This document shows positions 46,752 through 55,200 of a DNA stretch of 64,000 nt, in pieces; position 1 is the first letter of the stretch, and every line of letters starts with the position of its first letter. Where the stretch lies: assembly GCF_000238315.3 (NCBI RefSeq), contig NZ_CP011924.1:2609501-2673500 (forward strand), read 5' to 3'. Source of the DNA: Pseudoalteromonas piscicida (lineage in GTDB: Bacteria > Pseudomonadota > Gammaproteobacteria > Enterobacterales > Alteromonadaceae). The notes below the pieces were generated by a model that saw only the letters and a program-made list of their open reading frames with translations, was not told the DNA's origin and did no database searches. Made by a program: the position numbers and the translations under genes.

Positions 46752-48236
46752 ATGCGCGACTACCCTTCTATTGCCGCAGTGGACTTAGGTTCAAATAGTT
46801 TTCACCTTGTTGTAGCAAGAGAAGTAGATGGTCGCCTTCAACTCCTCCATAAAGAAAAACAACGTGTATACTTGGCCGCAGGCCTTGATGATGATTTCAA
46901 TTTAAGTGACGACGCAATAGCCCGAGCATTAGATACACTCTCACAATTTGCGACGACACTACATGATTTTCCGAAAGAATCCGTGCAAGTAGTGGCAACC
47001 TATACACTGCGAAATTGCAAAAACCTTAATTATTTTCTCGCTAAGGCAAAACAAGTTTTTCCATACCCAATCAATGTGATTTCAGGTCAAGAAGAAGCTC
47101 GGCTTATTTACCAAGGTGTCGCCAACCATGAACATGACAGTCATAACCGTTTGGTTATCGACATCGGTGGTGGCAGCACCGAGTTGGTTATTGGTCAGCA
47201 CCTAACACACAAACTGTTAAGTAGTCGCAATGTAGGCTGCGTGACCATGCAAAAAGCCTACTTTGCTGATGGTAAGCTATCTGCAAAGCGATTTAAAAAA
47301 GCAGAAATAAAAGCAGAGCAACAAATTGAGAGTGTTACCGCGAGCTACTTAAGGCTCGGCTGGAATAGCGTTATCGGTACTTCCGGTACTATTAAGGCGA
47401 TTGCGGCCATGGTTCACGAGCTCACTCAAGCCGATGAAATTACCCTCCCTATTTTGGAGCAAATTAAGCAGTTATTTATTGATGCTGGACACATAGACAA
47501 CGTCTCCTTAAAAGCACTACCTGAGGAGCGAAAAACCAGTATTGCTGGCGGCCTTGCTGTATTGATAGCACTGTTTAGACAATTAGGACTTGAGCGCATG
47601 CGCCTTAGTGAATATGCATTGCGAGAAGGCTTATTGTTTGAAATGCATCAAACCGACGAGTTTGATATTCGTACCCGCACAATTAACACGTTCAGCGATC
47701 ACTATAATATTGATAAGCAGCACGCCGAAAATATTTGTGAAACCATAAAGCTTTTTAGCACTCAACTAAAGGCGCAATGGCAACTATGCTCTTATGATGT
47801 CGAAATGTTATGTTGGGCAGCAAAACTCCACGAAGTTGGGCTTGCCATTAACTCTTCCGGCATGCATAAACACGGTGCATATATTGTCAGGCACAGTCAA
47901 CTTCCGGGCTTTACTCAAGCCCAGCAATTAAGGCTAAGTGCACTTGTACGCTTTTATCGAAAAAAAATAAAAATGCCAGAGTTAACAGAGTTAATCGACG
48001 AAGAACTAACCCACTTTAACCGTATTTTGGCAGTGTTTCGTCTCAGTGTTTTAGTGAACCAAAAACGCCAGCAAGACCAACTCCCAGAGCTAAGCATCAC
48101 AGCCGTTGATAACGCCTTAATACTTCACATTGCAGCTGAGTGGATCGAATCACATTCACTGTTTCAAGCAGATTTAGAGCAAGAACAACACTATTTAAAA
48201 ACAATAGGTATTCAATTTAACCTGAGCTTTGGATAA
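46752..48236 (+). CDS. ppx: Exopolyphosphatase (Ppx/GppA family)
   Basis: Processively releases phosphate from polyphosphate. 494 aa of the ASKHA-fold Ppx/GppA family, with the nucleotide-phosphate loops VDLGSNSFHLVVARE near residue 10 and VIDIGGGSTELVIGQ near residue 137. The C-terminal HD-like domain continues from about residue 300. It is 17 nt after ppk; the ppk-ppx operon couples synthesis and breakdown of polyphosphate. A hairpin-like ATTAGCGC / GCGCTAAT pair with a long loop lies after the stop but is too open to call a terminator. Confidence 0.95.
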   Translation: MRDYPSIAAVDLGSNSFHLVVAREVDGRLQLLHKEKQRVYLAAGLDDDFNLSDDAIARALDTLSQFATTLHDFPKESVQVVATYTLRNCKNLNYFLAKAKQVFPYPINVISGQEEARLIYQGVANHEHDSHNRLVIDIGGGSTELVIGQHLTHKLLSSRNVGCVTMQKAYFADGKLSAKRFKKAEIKAEQQIESVTASYLRLGWNSVIGTSGTIKAIAAMVHELTQADEITLPILEQIKQLFIDAGHIDNVSLKALPEERKTSIAGGLAVLIALFRQLGLERMRLSEYALREGLLFEMHQTDEFDIRTRTINTFSDHYNIDKQHAENICETIKLFSTQLKAQWQLCSYDVEMLCWAAKLHEVGLAINSSGMHKHGAYIVRHSQLPGFTQAQQLRLSALVRFYRKKIKMPELTELIDEELTHFNRILAVFRLSVLVNQKRQQDQLPELSITAVDNALILHIAAEWIESHSLFQADLEQEQHYLKTIGIQFNLSFG

Positions 48237-48336
48237 GTATTACCAATAGCTAGCATTAGCGCTTAGATGGGCAGCTAGAAAGGCGCTAATTATCCGCAAC
48301 TCCTATTACTTACCTTTTCATATTGTCAGGTGAGAA

Positions 48337-49614
48337 CTACTGTTCATCACCTGCCACAATAGAGAGGATCTCATCTGCGTAGGCTCGACTAGAAAGCGCC
48401 ATATCATAGAGATAATTGGTCGGTGTTGCTGGTCGAATAGCTTGTAAAATAAGCTCAGCCTCGCGCCAGTCATTGCGCTCAATTTCGAATGCTAAACGTA
48501 GCGCTCCACCAAGCAATCCTTGATAACTCAGTAACGCGCTGGAAAGCGAATCATCGAGAGAAAATTCCGCAGCAATCACAGAAAGATCAACATCAAGGAT
48601 CACATCTAGGATAGACATGAGACCAAGTAAATAGCCGGTTTCTGCCATTTCTTCGCCCCCTGGCATCAAAAATGTTTCCACAAACTTGGCACGAGTTAAC
48701 CCCATTCTTGTCAGCTCACTGGGCTTATCTGAACCCAATTCGCTCAACGCGAGTACTTTAACAAACTGCCTAATTGCGTCTTCACCTAAATACACAACGG
48801 CCTGAGAAATAGACTTGATTTCTAATCTGTCTTCACCGGCTTTCGCGTTCGCCAGTTTTAGCAATCGTGCGGTTAAACTCAGATCTTTGCTTACTCTAGT
48901 TTGTATTTCTTTAAAGCATAAAGACTTTCTGGCTGTTGCTTGTAGCAGCTGAAAGACCACCATTTTCGATGGTTCCACGTTGCCATGGTTGAGCATTTCA
49001 GGCTTGGCGAAAAAGAAACCTTGGAAAAAATCAGCTCCAGAGGATTTGATGATCTCGAACTCTTCTTTTGTTTCGATACGCTCAACAATAACCTTAATAT
49101 CGGGATACTGACGCTTGAGCTTTTTTACCGTCATATTGGTTTTTATAATTGGCTGCTCAACCTCAATTTTGACGAACTCCATGAGTGGTAACAGCGGATC
49201 CCACTTTGACGTGCCGTCGTAGTCATCTAGCGCAAACCGGTAGCCTTTCTCTGTTAACTTAGTCACTGTATTCACCAGTGAAGGAATATTTTTAGAGCGC
49301 TCAACGATTTCCACCACAATCTTTTGTGGCGCTAATAAGCTAGGTAATTCTTGCAGCAAGGATTCGTCGGATAGGTTGATAAAGGCAAGCTGTCCCGCAG
49401 CCAAACGGTCTACACCGATAAACATTAGGGAATTAAAAAACATTCGCCCAGTCGCTTGCCCATCGCTCACCCCTACTGGGAAAGCATTGTTGTCTGAGTC
49501 TCTGTAAAGCAACTCATAGGCAAAGACTTCTTGATCTGGCCGCAAAATGGCCTGTCGTGCAATATACTGCACCGCTGATTTACGTACTTCAGTCACCGGA
49601 CCACTCATTAACAT
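48337..49614 (-). CDS. Degenerate EAL domain plus HDOD domain protein (CdgJ/YuxH type)
   Basis: 425-aa protein. The N-terminal EAL-like domain (about residues 15-210) lacks key residues: the signature reads YELLYR, the DDFGTG loop reads DDYDGT, although EIVER and QGFFFAKP resemble the family. It is probably catalytically inactive and may bind c-di-GMP. The HDOD domain (about 215-410) carries the pattern KEIQTRVSKDLSLTARLLKLAN. In Vibrio, CdgJ-type proteins control motility. The start at 49614 has AAGGA 6 nt upstream. Confidence 0.88.
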   Translation of the reverse strand: MLMSGPVTEVRKSAVQYIARQAILRPDQEVFAYELLYRDSDNNAFPVGVSDGQATGRMFFNSLMFIGVDRLAAGQLAFINLSDESLLQELPSLLAPQKIVVEIVERSKNIPSLVNTVTKLTEKGYRFALDDYDGTSKWDPLLPLMEFVKIEVEQPIIKTNMTVKKLKRQYPDIKVIVERIETKEEFEIIKSSGADFFQGFFFAKPEMLNHGNVEPSKMVVFQLLQATARKSLCFKEIQTRVSKDLSLTARLLKLANAKAGEDRLEIKSISQAVVYLGEDAIRQFVKVLALSELGSDKPSELTRMGLTRAKFVETFLMPGGEEMAETGYLLGLMSILDVILDVDLSVIAAEFSLDDSLSSALLSYQGLLGGALRLAFEIERNDWREAELILQAIRPATPTNYLYDMALSSRAYADEILSIVAGDEQ

Positions 49615-49823
49615 TCGTATCCTTTATTAGGTAAAAGGAAACCACGTATCTCGGAGCGTATAATATGGTAACGCCCCGAGCAATAAAAAAGTTTCGCTAT
49701 TTTACAACACTTATAACCAAAAGTTACCAACTTATTAAACTAAGTCCTTATAAAGAGTAGGCTTTTAATTCACAGAATGCCAGCGGCTTGCCTGTCTAAG
49801 AAAAGTTAAGCTAAGATGAGTGC

Positions 49824-50561
49824 ATGAAGCAAGTTTTGATCGTCTGGTTATTCGCCTTTGCCGGTTTGACTAAGGCAGAACAAGTCCCCTACTTAAAGTA
49901 CAGTTTAAGTGGCTCGGGAAGCTTTTACCCTTATTTTACTCACAGCGAAGATGCGCCCGGGATCCTACCTGAAATGGTAGAAGCCATTTTGGTTAAGGCA
50001 AAGATCAGAGGCGAAAATCTGCTTCTCCCAGCAAAGCGCACTAACTTTTATTTAGAGAAGCAGCAAATTGATTTTGATATCATCAGTCCAGATTGGCTGA
50101 ACGAGCAGCAAAAGCAAGACGATAGATTTATCTATTCAGACCCCATTCTACCTATTAAAGAGTACGTTGTTACTCGTCAGTCTCAACCGCCAGTACTAAC
50201 CCTAGCGGGTATTGAAGTTGGGACAGTGAGAGGCTACTACTACCATGATGACCACATATTCGAGCGGGTTGATTTCGCATCCGAAAAGGAACTACTGCAG
50301 GCCCTAAACTTACGCCGAATTGAACATATTATCATTGGTGATTTACCCGCATTATATTGGTCAGAACAACTAGGTATTGCTTTTAGCTTCAACCAACTAC
50401 ATTCAGAAGGAATGTTGCAGCTACGCCTGTTAGTTAAGCATCAAGGATTACTTAAGCGGATAAATCAGGCTATCGCACAACTTAAACACGCTGGTGAAAT
50501 CGAAAAAATAGAACAGCAGTATATTTCACAACTACCTATACACGCAAAAGGTGGCAGATAA
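49824..50561 (+). CDS. Periplasmic solute-binding protein, SBP_bac_3-like
   Basis: 245-aa protein with signal peptide MKQVLIVWLFAFAGLTKAEQ (cut after KAEQ). The two-lobe pattern is seen in GILPEMVEAIL, DFDIISPDWLN, YVVTRQSQP, VGTVRGYYYHDD and IIIGDLPALYW. The last 73 codons plus the 3' intergenic DNA form the left part of the tandem repeat unit, so its C-terminus is duplicated 1017 bp downstream. No transport permease is adjacent. phnA starts 107 nt after its stop. Confidence 0.8.
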   Translation: MKQVLIVWLFAFAGLTKAEQVPYLKYSLSGSGSFYPYFTHSEDAPGILPEMVEAILVKAKIRGENLLLPAKRTNFYLEKQQIDFDIISPDWLNEQQKQDDRFIYSDPILPIKEYVVTRQSQPPVLTLAGIEVGTVRGYYYHDDHIFERVDFASEKELLQALNLRRIEHIIIGDLPALYWSEQLGIAFSFNQLHSEGMLQLRLLVKHQGLLKRINQAIAQLKHAGEIEKIEQQYISQLPIHAKGGR

Positions 50562-50611
50562 CCTCTGCTCTGGACATAGATCAAGTTATACGCATAAATT
50601 CTTCCCATAAA

Positions 50612-50641
50612 TTGAGCATCAATTGACGCATTTGGTATAAT
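50612..50641 (+). promoter_or_regulatory. Promoter of phnA copy 1
   Basis: TTGAGC (50612-50617), 18-nt spacer, consensus TATAAT (50636-50641), 28 nt upstream of the ATG. The same elements recur at 51629-51658 in unit 2. Confidence 0.7.
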
Positions 50642-50668
50642 GGCGCTTTTACAGCTTGGGAAATCATT

Positions 50669-51238
50669 ATGACTATCGCTGCCGCGCTTGCTGAGCGCAG
50701 TAACAATCAATGTGAGCTATGTACCTCAACGGATGGTCTCGAAGTATACGAAGTACCACCAGTCGCCGAGGCGCATTCTGACAAATGTGTTTATCTTTGT
50801 AGCCAGTGCAAACCACAGGTTGAAGGTCAACAGGATTTAGAAGCCAACCATTGGCACTGTTTAAACGATAGTATGTGGAGCCAAGTTCCTGCCGTTCAGG
50901 TTGTTGCCTACCGTATGCTTAAACGCCTCGCGCCAGATAATGGTTGGGCTCAAGATGCATTAGACATGCTGTATCTAGAAGATGAGACTCGAGCATGGGC
51001 TGATCAAGCACTTGCAGAGGATGACGACCTTGTCCACTTAGACAGTAACGGGGTGAAGCTGAGTGCTGGTGACACTGTAACCTTGATTAAAGACTTAGAT
51101 GTTAAAGGTAGTAGCCTAGTTGCAAAACGCGGCACTGCGGTACGTAACATTCGTCTTTCGCCTTCAAACCCAGAGCATATTGAAGGCCGTGTAGAGGGTC
51201 AAAACATCGTTATTTTAACGAAGTTTGTTAAGAAATAA
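50669..51238 (+). CDS. phnA: PhnA/YjdM-like zinc-ribbon protein, copy 1
   Basis: 189-aa soluble protein. The N-terminal cysteines (NQCELCTSTDGL, then YLCSQCKP) form a zinc-ribbon-type CxxC...CxxC set. The C-terminal 70 residues (LVHLDSNGVKLSAGDTVTLI, then DLDVKGSS and VRNIRLSP) match E. coli PhnA/YjdM. The name refers to alkylphosphonate use, but the molecular function is not established; no phn lyase genes are present. This copy is identical to the second copy 1017 bp later, and has the MITE left end 61 bp after its stop. Confidence 0.9.
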   Translation: MTIAAALAERSNNQCELCTSTDGLEVYEVPPVAEAHSDKCVYLCSQCKPQVEGQQDLEANHWHCLNDSMWSQVPAVQVVAYRMLKRLAPDNGWAQDALDMLYLEDETRAWADQALAEDDDLVHLDSNGVKLSAGDTVTLIKDLDVKGSSLVAKRGTAVRNIRLSPSNPEHIEGRVEGQNIVILTKFVKK

Positions 51239-51299
51239 CTAGCGCTAGCTAACACACCCCAAGATAAACTGCTAAGTATCTTCAATACCTTATCGACTA

Positions 51300-51360
51300 G
51301 GGCCTGTTGATCTTTGCTGTTTGATTTTTGTTCTCCTGAGTGTGTTTTGGTCGCGACGCT
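51300..51360. mobile_element. Truncated MITE left end within unit 1
   Basis: The first 61 bp of the MITE, starting GGGCCTGTTGATCTTT, are repeated here; the copy ends abruptly at the duplication junction and joins solute-binding protein coding DNA. The right inverted repeat is absent. Confidence 0.85.
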
Positions 51361-51578
51361 TACCCGCATTATATTGGTCAGAACAACTAGGTATTGCTTT
51401 TAGCTTCAACCAACTACATTCAGAAGGAATGTTGCAGCTACGCCTGTTAGTTAAGCATCAAGGATTACTTAAGCGGATAAATCAGGCTATCGCACAACTT
51501 AAACACGCTGGTGAAATCGAAAAAATAGAACAGCAGTATATTTCACAACTACCTATACACGCAAAAGGTGGCAGATAA
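51361..51578 (+). pseudogene. Duplicated C-terminal fragment of the solute-binding protein
   Basis: Encodes LPALYWSEQLGIAFSFNQLH and onward to the stop, identical to the end of the gene at 49824-50561. It lacks the signal peptide and first 170 residues, and the only upstream start is an in-frame TTG within the MITE remnant (51321). It is a by-product of the tandem duplication and not expected to be functional. Confidence 0.9.
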
Positions 51579-51685
51579 CCTCTGCTCTGGACATAGATCA
51601 AGTTATACGCATAAATTCTTCCCATAAATTGAGCATCAATTGACGCATTTGGTATAATGGCGCTTTTACAGCTTGGGAAATCATT

Positions 51686-52255
51686 ATGACTATCGCTGCC
51701 GCGCTTGCTGAGCGCAGTAACAATCAATGTGAGCTATGTACCTCAACGGATGGTCTCGAAGTATACGAAGTACCACCAGTCGCCGAGGCGCATTCTGACA
51801 AATGTGTTTATCTTTGTAGCCAGTGCAAACCACAGGTTGAAGGTCAACAGGATTTAGAAGCCAACCATTGGCACTGTTTAAACGATAGTATGTGGAGCCA
51901 AGTTCCTGCCGTTCAGGTTGTTGCCTACCGTATGCTTAAACGCCTCGCGCCAGATAATGGTTGGGCTCAAGATGCATTAGACATGCTGTATCTAGAAGAT
52001 GAGACTCGAGCATGGGCTGATCAAGCACTTGCAGAGGATGACGACCTTGTCCACTTAGACAGTAACGGGGTGAAGCTGAGTGCTGGTGACACTGTAACCT
52101 TGATTAAAGACTTAGATGTTAAAGGTAGTAGCCTAGTTGCAAAACGCGGCACTGCGGTACGTAACATTCGTCTTTCGCCTTCAAACCCAGAGCATATTGA
52201 AGGCCGTGTAGAGGGTCAAAACATCGTTATTTTAACGAAGTTTGTTAAGAAATAA
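51686..52255 (+). CDS. phnA: PhnA/YjdM-like zinc-ribbon protein, copy 2
   Basis: Identical in protein and DNA to copy 1, with the same promoter (TTGAGC/TATAAT at 51629-51658). Two copies presumably double the dosage. It is followed by the left arm of the disrupted terminator and then the intact MITE. Confidence 0.9.
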   Translation: MTIAAALAERSNNQCELCTSTDGLEVYEVPPVAEAHSDKCVYLCSQCKPQVEGQQDLEANHWHCLNDSMWSQVPAVQVVAYRMLKRLAPDNGWAQDALDMLYLEDETRAWADQALAEDDDLVHLDSNGVKLSAGDTVTLIKDLDVKGSSLVAKRGTAVRNIRLSPSNPEHIEGRVEGQNIVILTKFVKK

Positions 52256-52280
52256 CTAGCGCTAGCTAACACACCCCAAG

Positions 52281-52599
52281 ATAAACTGCTAAGTATCTTC
52301 AATACCTTATCGACTAGGGCCTGTTGATCTTTGCTGTTTGATTTTTGTTCTCCTGAGTGTGTTTTGGTCGCGACGCTCGACTTGCCGCCTAGTAATCTAG
52401 GCAAAAGTTGAGCAACAATGAACAAAGCGCACTCAGGTGAACCCAAAGGGCAGCGCTTGATTAGCATTTCTACTGTGTTCTCGCCTGACTCACATAGAAT
52501 AACTATGCTACGCAGGCTCTGCCTTGTACAAATACCAATCAAACTGCTGCAAAAACAAACTTGAAAGGTAAACAGGCCCTAGATAGCTTAGCAGTTTAT
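52281..52599. terminator. Terminator stem split by MITE insertion
   Basis: ATAAACTGCTAAGTATCT (52281-52298) is complementary to AGATAGCTTAGCAGTTTAT (52581-52599) apart from one unpaired base, and the right arm continues into TTTTTAC. It is placed between convergent phnA and rlmJ and reads as a bidirectional terminator whose loop now carries the MITE. Confidence 0.6.
52317..52579. mobile_element. MITE-like element (263 bp) with TA flanks
   Basis: Terminal inverted repeats GGGCCTGTTGATCTTT and AAAGGTAAACAGGCCC match at all but two positions. TA lies immediately outside each end (52315-52316 and 52580-52581), compatible with a TA target duplication as made by IS630/Tc1-type transposases. An internal palindrome (GCCTAGTAATCTAGGC at 52387-52402) is also present. 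No transposase is encoded, so it is a non-autonomous element. Confidence 0.8.
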
Positions 52600-52604
52600 T
52601 TTTA

Positions 52605-53447
52605 CTATTCTTCTACTAATTGAATGCTGCGATAAAACGCACCATCATCCTCGGCCAATAACGAAACCAGCTCGGGCAGCACTTGATCCATGGTTTTCTT
52701 TAAGGTCCAAGGCGGATTGATCACCATCATTCCAGAAGCCGTCATGCCTCGTTCTTGGGTATCTGCGCGGGTGGCAAGTTCAAACACTTGAATATTACGC
52801 ACTCCAGATTCAATCAGGCTCGACTCCATTGCATCAATGCGTTCACGGTCAACAACAGGATACCAGATCATATACACGCCGGAATCAAACTTTTTGTGCG
52901 CTTTTATGATGCTTTTAACCGCAACATCATAATCGGATTTGATCTCATAAGGAGGATCCATCAGCACGCAAGCTCTACGTGAAGCAGGAGGCACCAATCC
53001 TAACAGCCCTTTAAAACCATCACTCCCGGTGACGCGCAGTGATTTTTTATGTGCCGTATTTTGCTGTAACAGCTCTAGATCTTTTGGGTGTAGCTCAAAA
53101 AACCAGCCGTTATCCTGACGACGTAAGAAGTGCTCCGCCACCTTAGGAGAGCCTGGATAATGACTTAATTTATCGCCTTCGTTAAAAGACTTGATTAGTG
53201 CCACATAATCGCTAATTGCCGACACGGATCCAGAATAATTCCACAGCTTAGCGATGCCTTGCAGATACTCCTGAGTTTTTTGTGCATCACTGCTCGCCAG
53301 CTCAAAAAAACCAGCGCCAGAGTGCGTATCCACGTAATCGTACGGCTTATCTTTTTTAGCCATGTATGACAGAGATTCTGCCAATACTAAATGTTTGATC
53401 ACATCGGCAGGGTTTCCTGCATGAAAAGAATGTCGGTAACTGAGCAT
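52605..53447 (-). CDS. rlmJ: 23S rRNA (adenine(2030)-N6)-methyltransferase
   Basis: 280 aa from the ATG at 53447, which gives the family N-terminus MLSYRHSFHAGNPADVIKH; the frame to 53510 adds 21 residues without support. Conserved segments are VDTHSGAGFFEL (SAM motif I), PGSPKVAEHFLR, ELHPKDLE, the catalytic DPPYEIK near residue 164 (N6-adenine methyltransferase DPPY) and GMMVINPPW. Modifies A2030 of 23S rRNA. Its terminator shared with phnA is split by the MITE. Confidence 0.95.
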   Translation of the reverse strand: MLSYRHSFHAGNPADVIKHLVLAESLSYMAKKDKPYDYVDTHSGAGFFELASSDAQKTQEYLQGIAKLWNYSGSVSAISDYVALIKSFNEGDKLSHYPGSPKVAEHFLRRQDNGWFFELHPKDLELLQQNTAHKKSLRVTGSDGFKGLLGLVPPASRRACVLMDPPYEIKSDYDVAVKSIIKAHKKFDSGVYMIWYPVVDRERIDAMESSLIESGVRNIQVFELATRADTQERGMTASGMMVINPPWTLKKTMDQVLPELVSLLAEDDGAFYRSIQLVEE

Positions 53448-53669
53448 AACCCCGCCTTGATAAAAATAATAACAACACAGGTGAAATAAACCTGAGCTAA
53501 ATTTGAGCAATGATTCATCAATTTTTAACTTTAGACTGAATCACTTCTGAACAAAATATTCCAATATCGGCATTATCTCTTAAAAGTTGAGAAAAATCAG
53601 CAGAAAGTCGCGTAAACACTAGCATCCTTAGCCGCTTTGTTTTACATTTGCATGACAAATCACAGTCAT

Positions 53670-53909
53670 ATGAGCGCATTAATGAATAACCAAGATCTCC
53701 AAAAACTCGACCAGTTGATTGACCAACTTTTGAGCCAAAATAACCAGTTAAAATCGGAAGTTTCGGCACTAAAAGAACAAAATCAAAAACTCATCGATGA
53801 AAATGAAACCCTACAGCTTGAAATGCTAGAAAGCGAAGAAAAGCAAAAAGAATTTAGTTCATCTTTATCTGGCCTACTTGATAAGTTGCAAACACAACAG
53901 GCTAGCTAA
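53670..53909 (+). CDS. TIGR02449-family coiled-coil protein
   Basis: 79 aa from the ATG at 53670; the start is not decided and 53682 (MNNQDLQKLDQL) is also possible. Almost the whole protein is a short coiled coil (LIDQLLSQNNQLKSEVSALKEQNQKLIDEN), of ZapB-like type. Its stop overlaps the zapA ATG (TAATG), so the two are coupled. This pair is found in many gamma-proteobacteria and suggests a role at the division site. Confidence 0.85.
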   Translation: MSALMNNQDLQKLDQLIDQLLSQNNQLKSEVSALKEQNQKLIDENETLQLEMLESEEKQKEFSSSLSGLLDKLQTQQAS

Positions 53910-54193
53910 TGTCTGAGCAGAATAACCAAGTAACAGTGACGTTACTTGGCAAGTCACATCAATTTGCATGTGCGCCAGATCAAGAAGAAGCGCTGCATAA
54001 CGCCGTAGCGCTTTTAGACCGACGTGTAGAAGAAATGCGTAAACGCTCAACCGTTCGCAATGATCACAATGCGTTATTACTCGCAGCCCTACATCTTTGT
54101 CATGATTTACAAGCATTGGAAGCAAAGCAACAGCAAGACACAGAATTCGTTTCCACGCTCATCGACAAGTTAGTGCTGCCAGCAGGCGAATAA
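53909..54193 (+). CDS. zapA: Cell division protein ZapA
   Basis: 94-aa FtsZ-ring stabiliser. The family pattern is QVTVTLLGKSHQFACAPDQ at the N-terminus (beta-domain), AVALLDRRVEEMRK and the C-terminal helix DHNALLLAALHLCHDLQALE. Translation is coupled to the upstream TIGR02449 gene by TAATG and its own stop overlaps the ATG of the next gene (TAATG). Because of this overlap there is no room for 6S RNA, which follows zapA in many relatives. Confidence 0.95.
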   Translation: MSEQNNQVTVTLLGKSHQFACAPDQEEALHNAVALLDRRVEEMRKRSTVRNDHNALLLAALHLCHDLQALEAKQQQDTEFVSTLIDKLVLPAGE

Positions 54194-55173
54194 TGCCGAC
54201 ATACTGGAGCAAACCTATCTTACGCAGCATCTCTCTTATTTGGGCTATCACTCTATTGGCGGCAAGTTTTAAAAGCACCGCCGCCAATGCTAACCAGTTC
54301 CATAAAGTCAATGACGCGGTTTATTTTATCCAAGGAAAAGATAGCGCTTTACAGCCCAATCAAGCTTTAGTTATTGGCAAACAGTGTGCACTGTTAGCAT
54401 CCATACATGGCGATCTTGTCGCCACAGAAGCCTTTATCCACGAATTAGAAAAGCGCCTCACCGTTCCGCTTTGTTACGTAATCTCTTTGCATGCCGATAT
54501 CAAACAAGACACCAGCATAGTGCTACTCAAGCATGCTTATCCAAATTTACAATGGCTAAGTCCAACGGCAACATCAGCCAACGCATTGACGACAGCCTTT
54601 CACTCACAGCTTGAGCTTTTTAACCAAAGCGTCATGCTTAGTGAAAATCGTATCGCGCTTCTTGAGCCAAGTGAACGGCCAAAGTGGCAAGCCAAACTTG
54701 CACTAGCAAAAAATAGGATTGCAACGTGGTCCAAGCTCGCCACACAAGCGCCATCGAGTAAAGCCATTGATAACGCGCCTAAAACCGTGGAGCTCGGAGA
54801 TTTGGTGGTTGAGCTTACTCAAGTCACGGGCTTTAGCGGTCATGACATCAGTGTTTATCTGCCAAAATATCAAGGCTTGATAGCAGGTTATAGCGTGGAT
54901 CAGATCCCACTTGCGCATTTACCACATACTACACAGTGGCAACAAGCGATTACTCACTTTAATCGCTATGCACTCGATTGGATATTACCAGCAACAGGAA
55001 AACCCTATCGTCCAGAAATGCTGACCACTCCAGCACAATTTTTGGCTTTATTAGAGTTACAAGACACTCAGCAAGCAATTGAAAAAATAAGTATTTTATA
55101 TCCAGATAAGCACATGCAGCAACGCGCGTTATTGCAGTGGCAGCACTTTCAACAGCAAAGAAATTTTGAATAA
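54193..55173 (+). CDS. Secreted protein with degenerate metallo-beta-lactamase fold
   Basis: 326 aa. The N-terminus is a signal peptide (MPTYWSKPILRSISLIWAIT, cut near SFKSTAANA). The pattern VNDAVYFIQGKDSALQPNQALVIG then LLASIHGDL resembles the first strands of SoxH/quinoprotein-relay MBL proteins, and CYVISLHADIKQD occupies the place of the zinc motif THxHxDH; most metal ligands are lost. Catalysis is therefore unlikely. Its ATG overlaps the zapA stop by 1 nt. Assigned from fold pattern only; function unknown. Confidence 0.6.
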   Translation: MPTYWSKPILRSISLIWAITLLAASFKSTAANANQFHKVNDAVYFIQGKDSALQPNQALVIGKQCALLASIHGDLVATEAFIHELEKRLTVPLCYVISLHADIKQDTSIVLLKHAYPNLQWLSPTATSANALTTAFHSQLELFNQSVMLSENRIALLEPSERPKWQAKLALAKNRIATWSKLATQAPSSKAIDNAPKTVELGDLVVELTQVTGFSGHDISVYLPKYQGLIAGYSVDQIPLAHLPHTTQWQQAITHFNRYALDWILPATGKPYRPEMLTTPAQFLALLELQDTQQAIEKISILYPDKHMQQRALLQWQHFQQQRNFE

Positions 55174-55200
55174 AACTTAACCTCTCGGTATAGTTAAAGG

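Larger units (their letters stand above)
50344..51360. repeat. Tandem duplication, unit 1 (1017 bp)
   Basis: Bases 50343-51360 recur without any difference I could see at 51360-52377 (offset 1017), sharing a single T at the junction. Unit 1 holds the last 72 codons of the solute-binding protein, the phnA promoter, phnA copy 1 and 61 bp of a MITE left end (51300-51360). Confidence 0.93.
51361..52377. repeat. Tandem duplication, unit 2 (1017 bp)
   Basis: Second copy of the 1017-bp unit. Its right end lies 61 bp inside the intact MITE (52317-52579), which shows that the duplication followed MITE insertion. The perfect identity argues for a recent event, or for an assembly/allele artefact. Confidence 0.93.

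Noticed and set aside
48237..48336. Terminator between ppx and the HDOD gene
   Set aside because: Only an 8-bp ATTAGCGC/GCGCTAAT pair with a loop of about 20 nt and no T tract.
51321..51360. Possible start of a new fusion gene (TTG in the MITE remnant)
   Set aside because: It only gives an in-frame entry to a duplicated C-terminal fragment without signal peptide; treated as pseudogene.
52216..52542. Minus-strand 108-codon ORF
   Set aside because: It lies mostly inside the MITE and runs over the terminator arm and into antisense phnA; no ribosome-binding site, composition of the mobile element only.
54193..54200. 6S RNA downstream of zapA
   Set aside because: The next gene starts on the last base of the zapA stop, so no space is available; no 6S-like long hairpin was seen.
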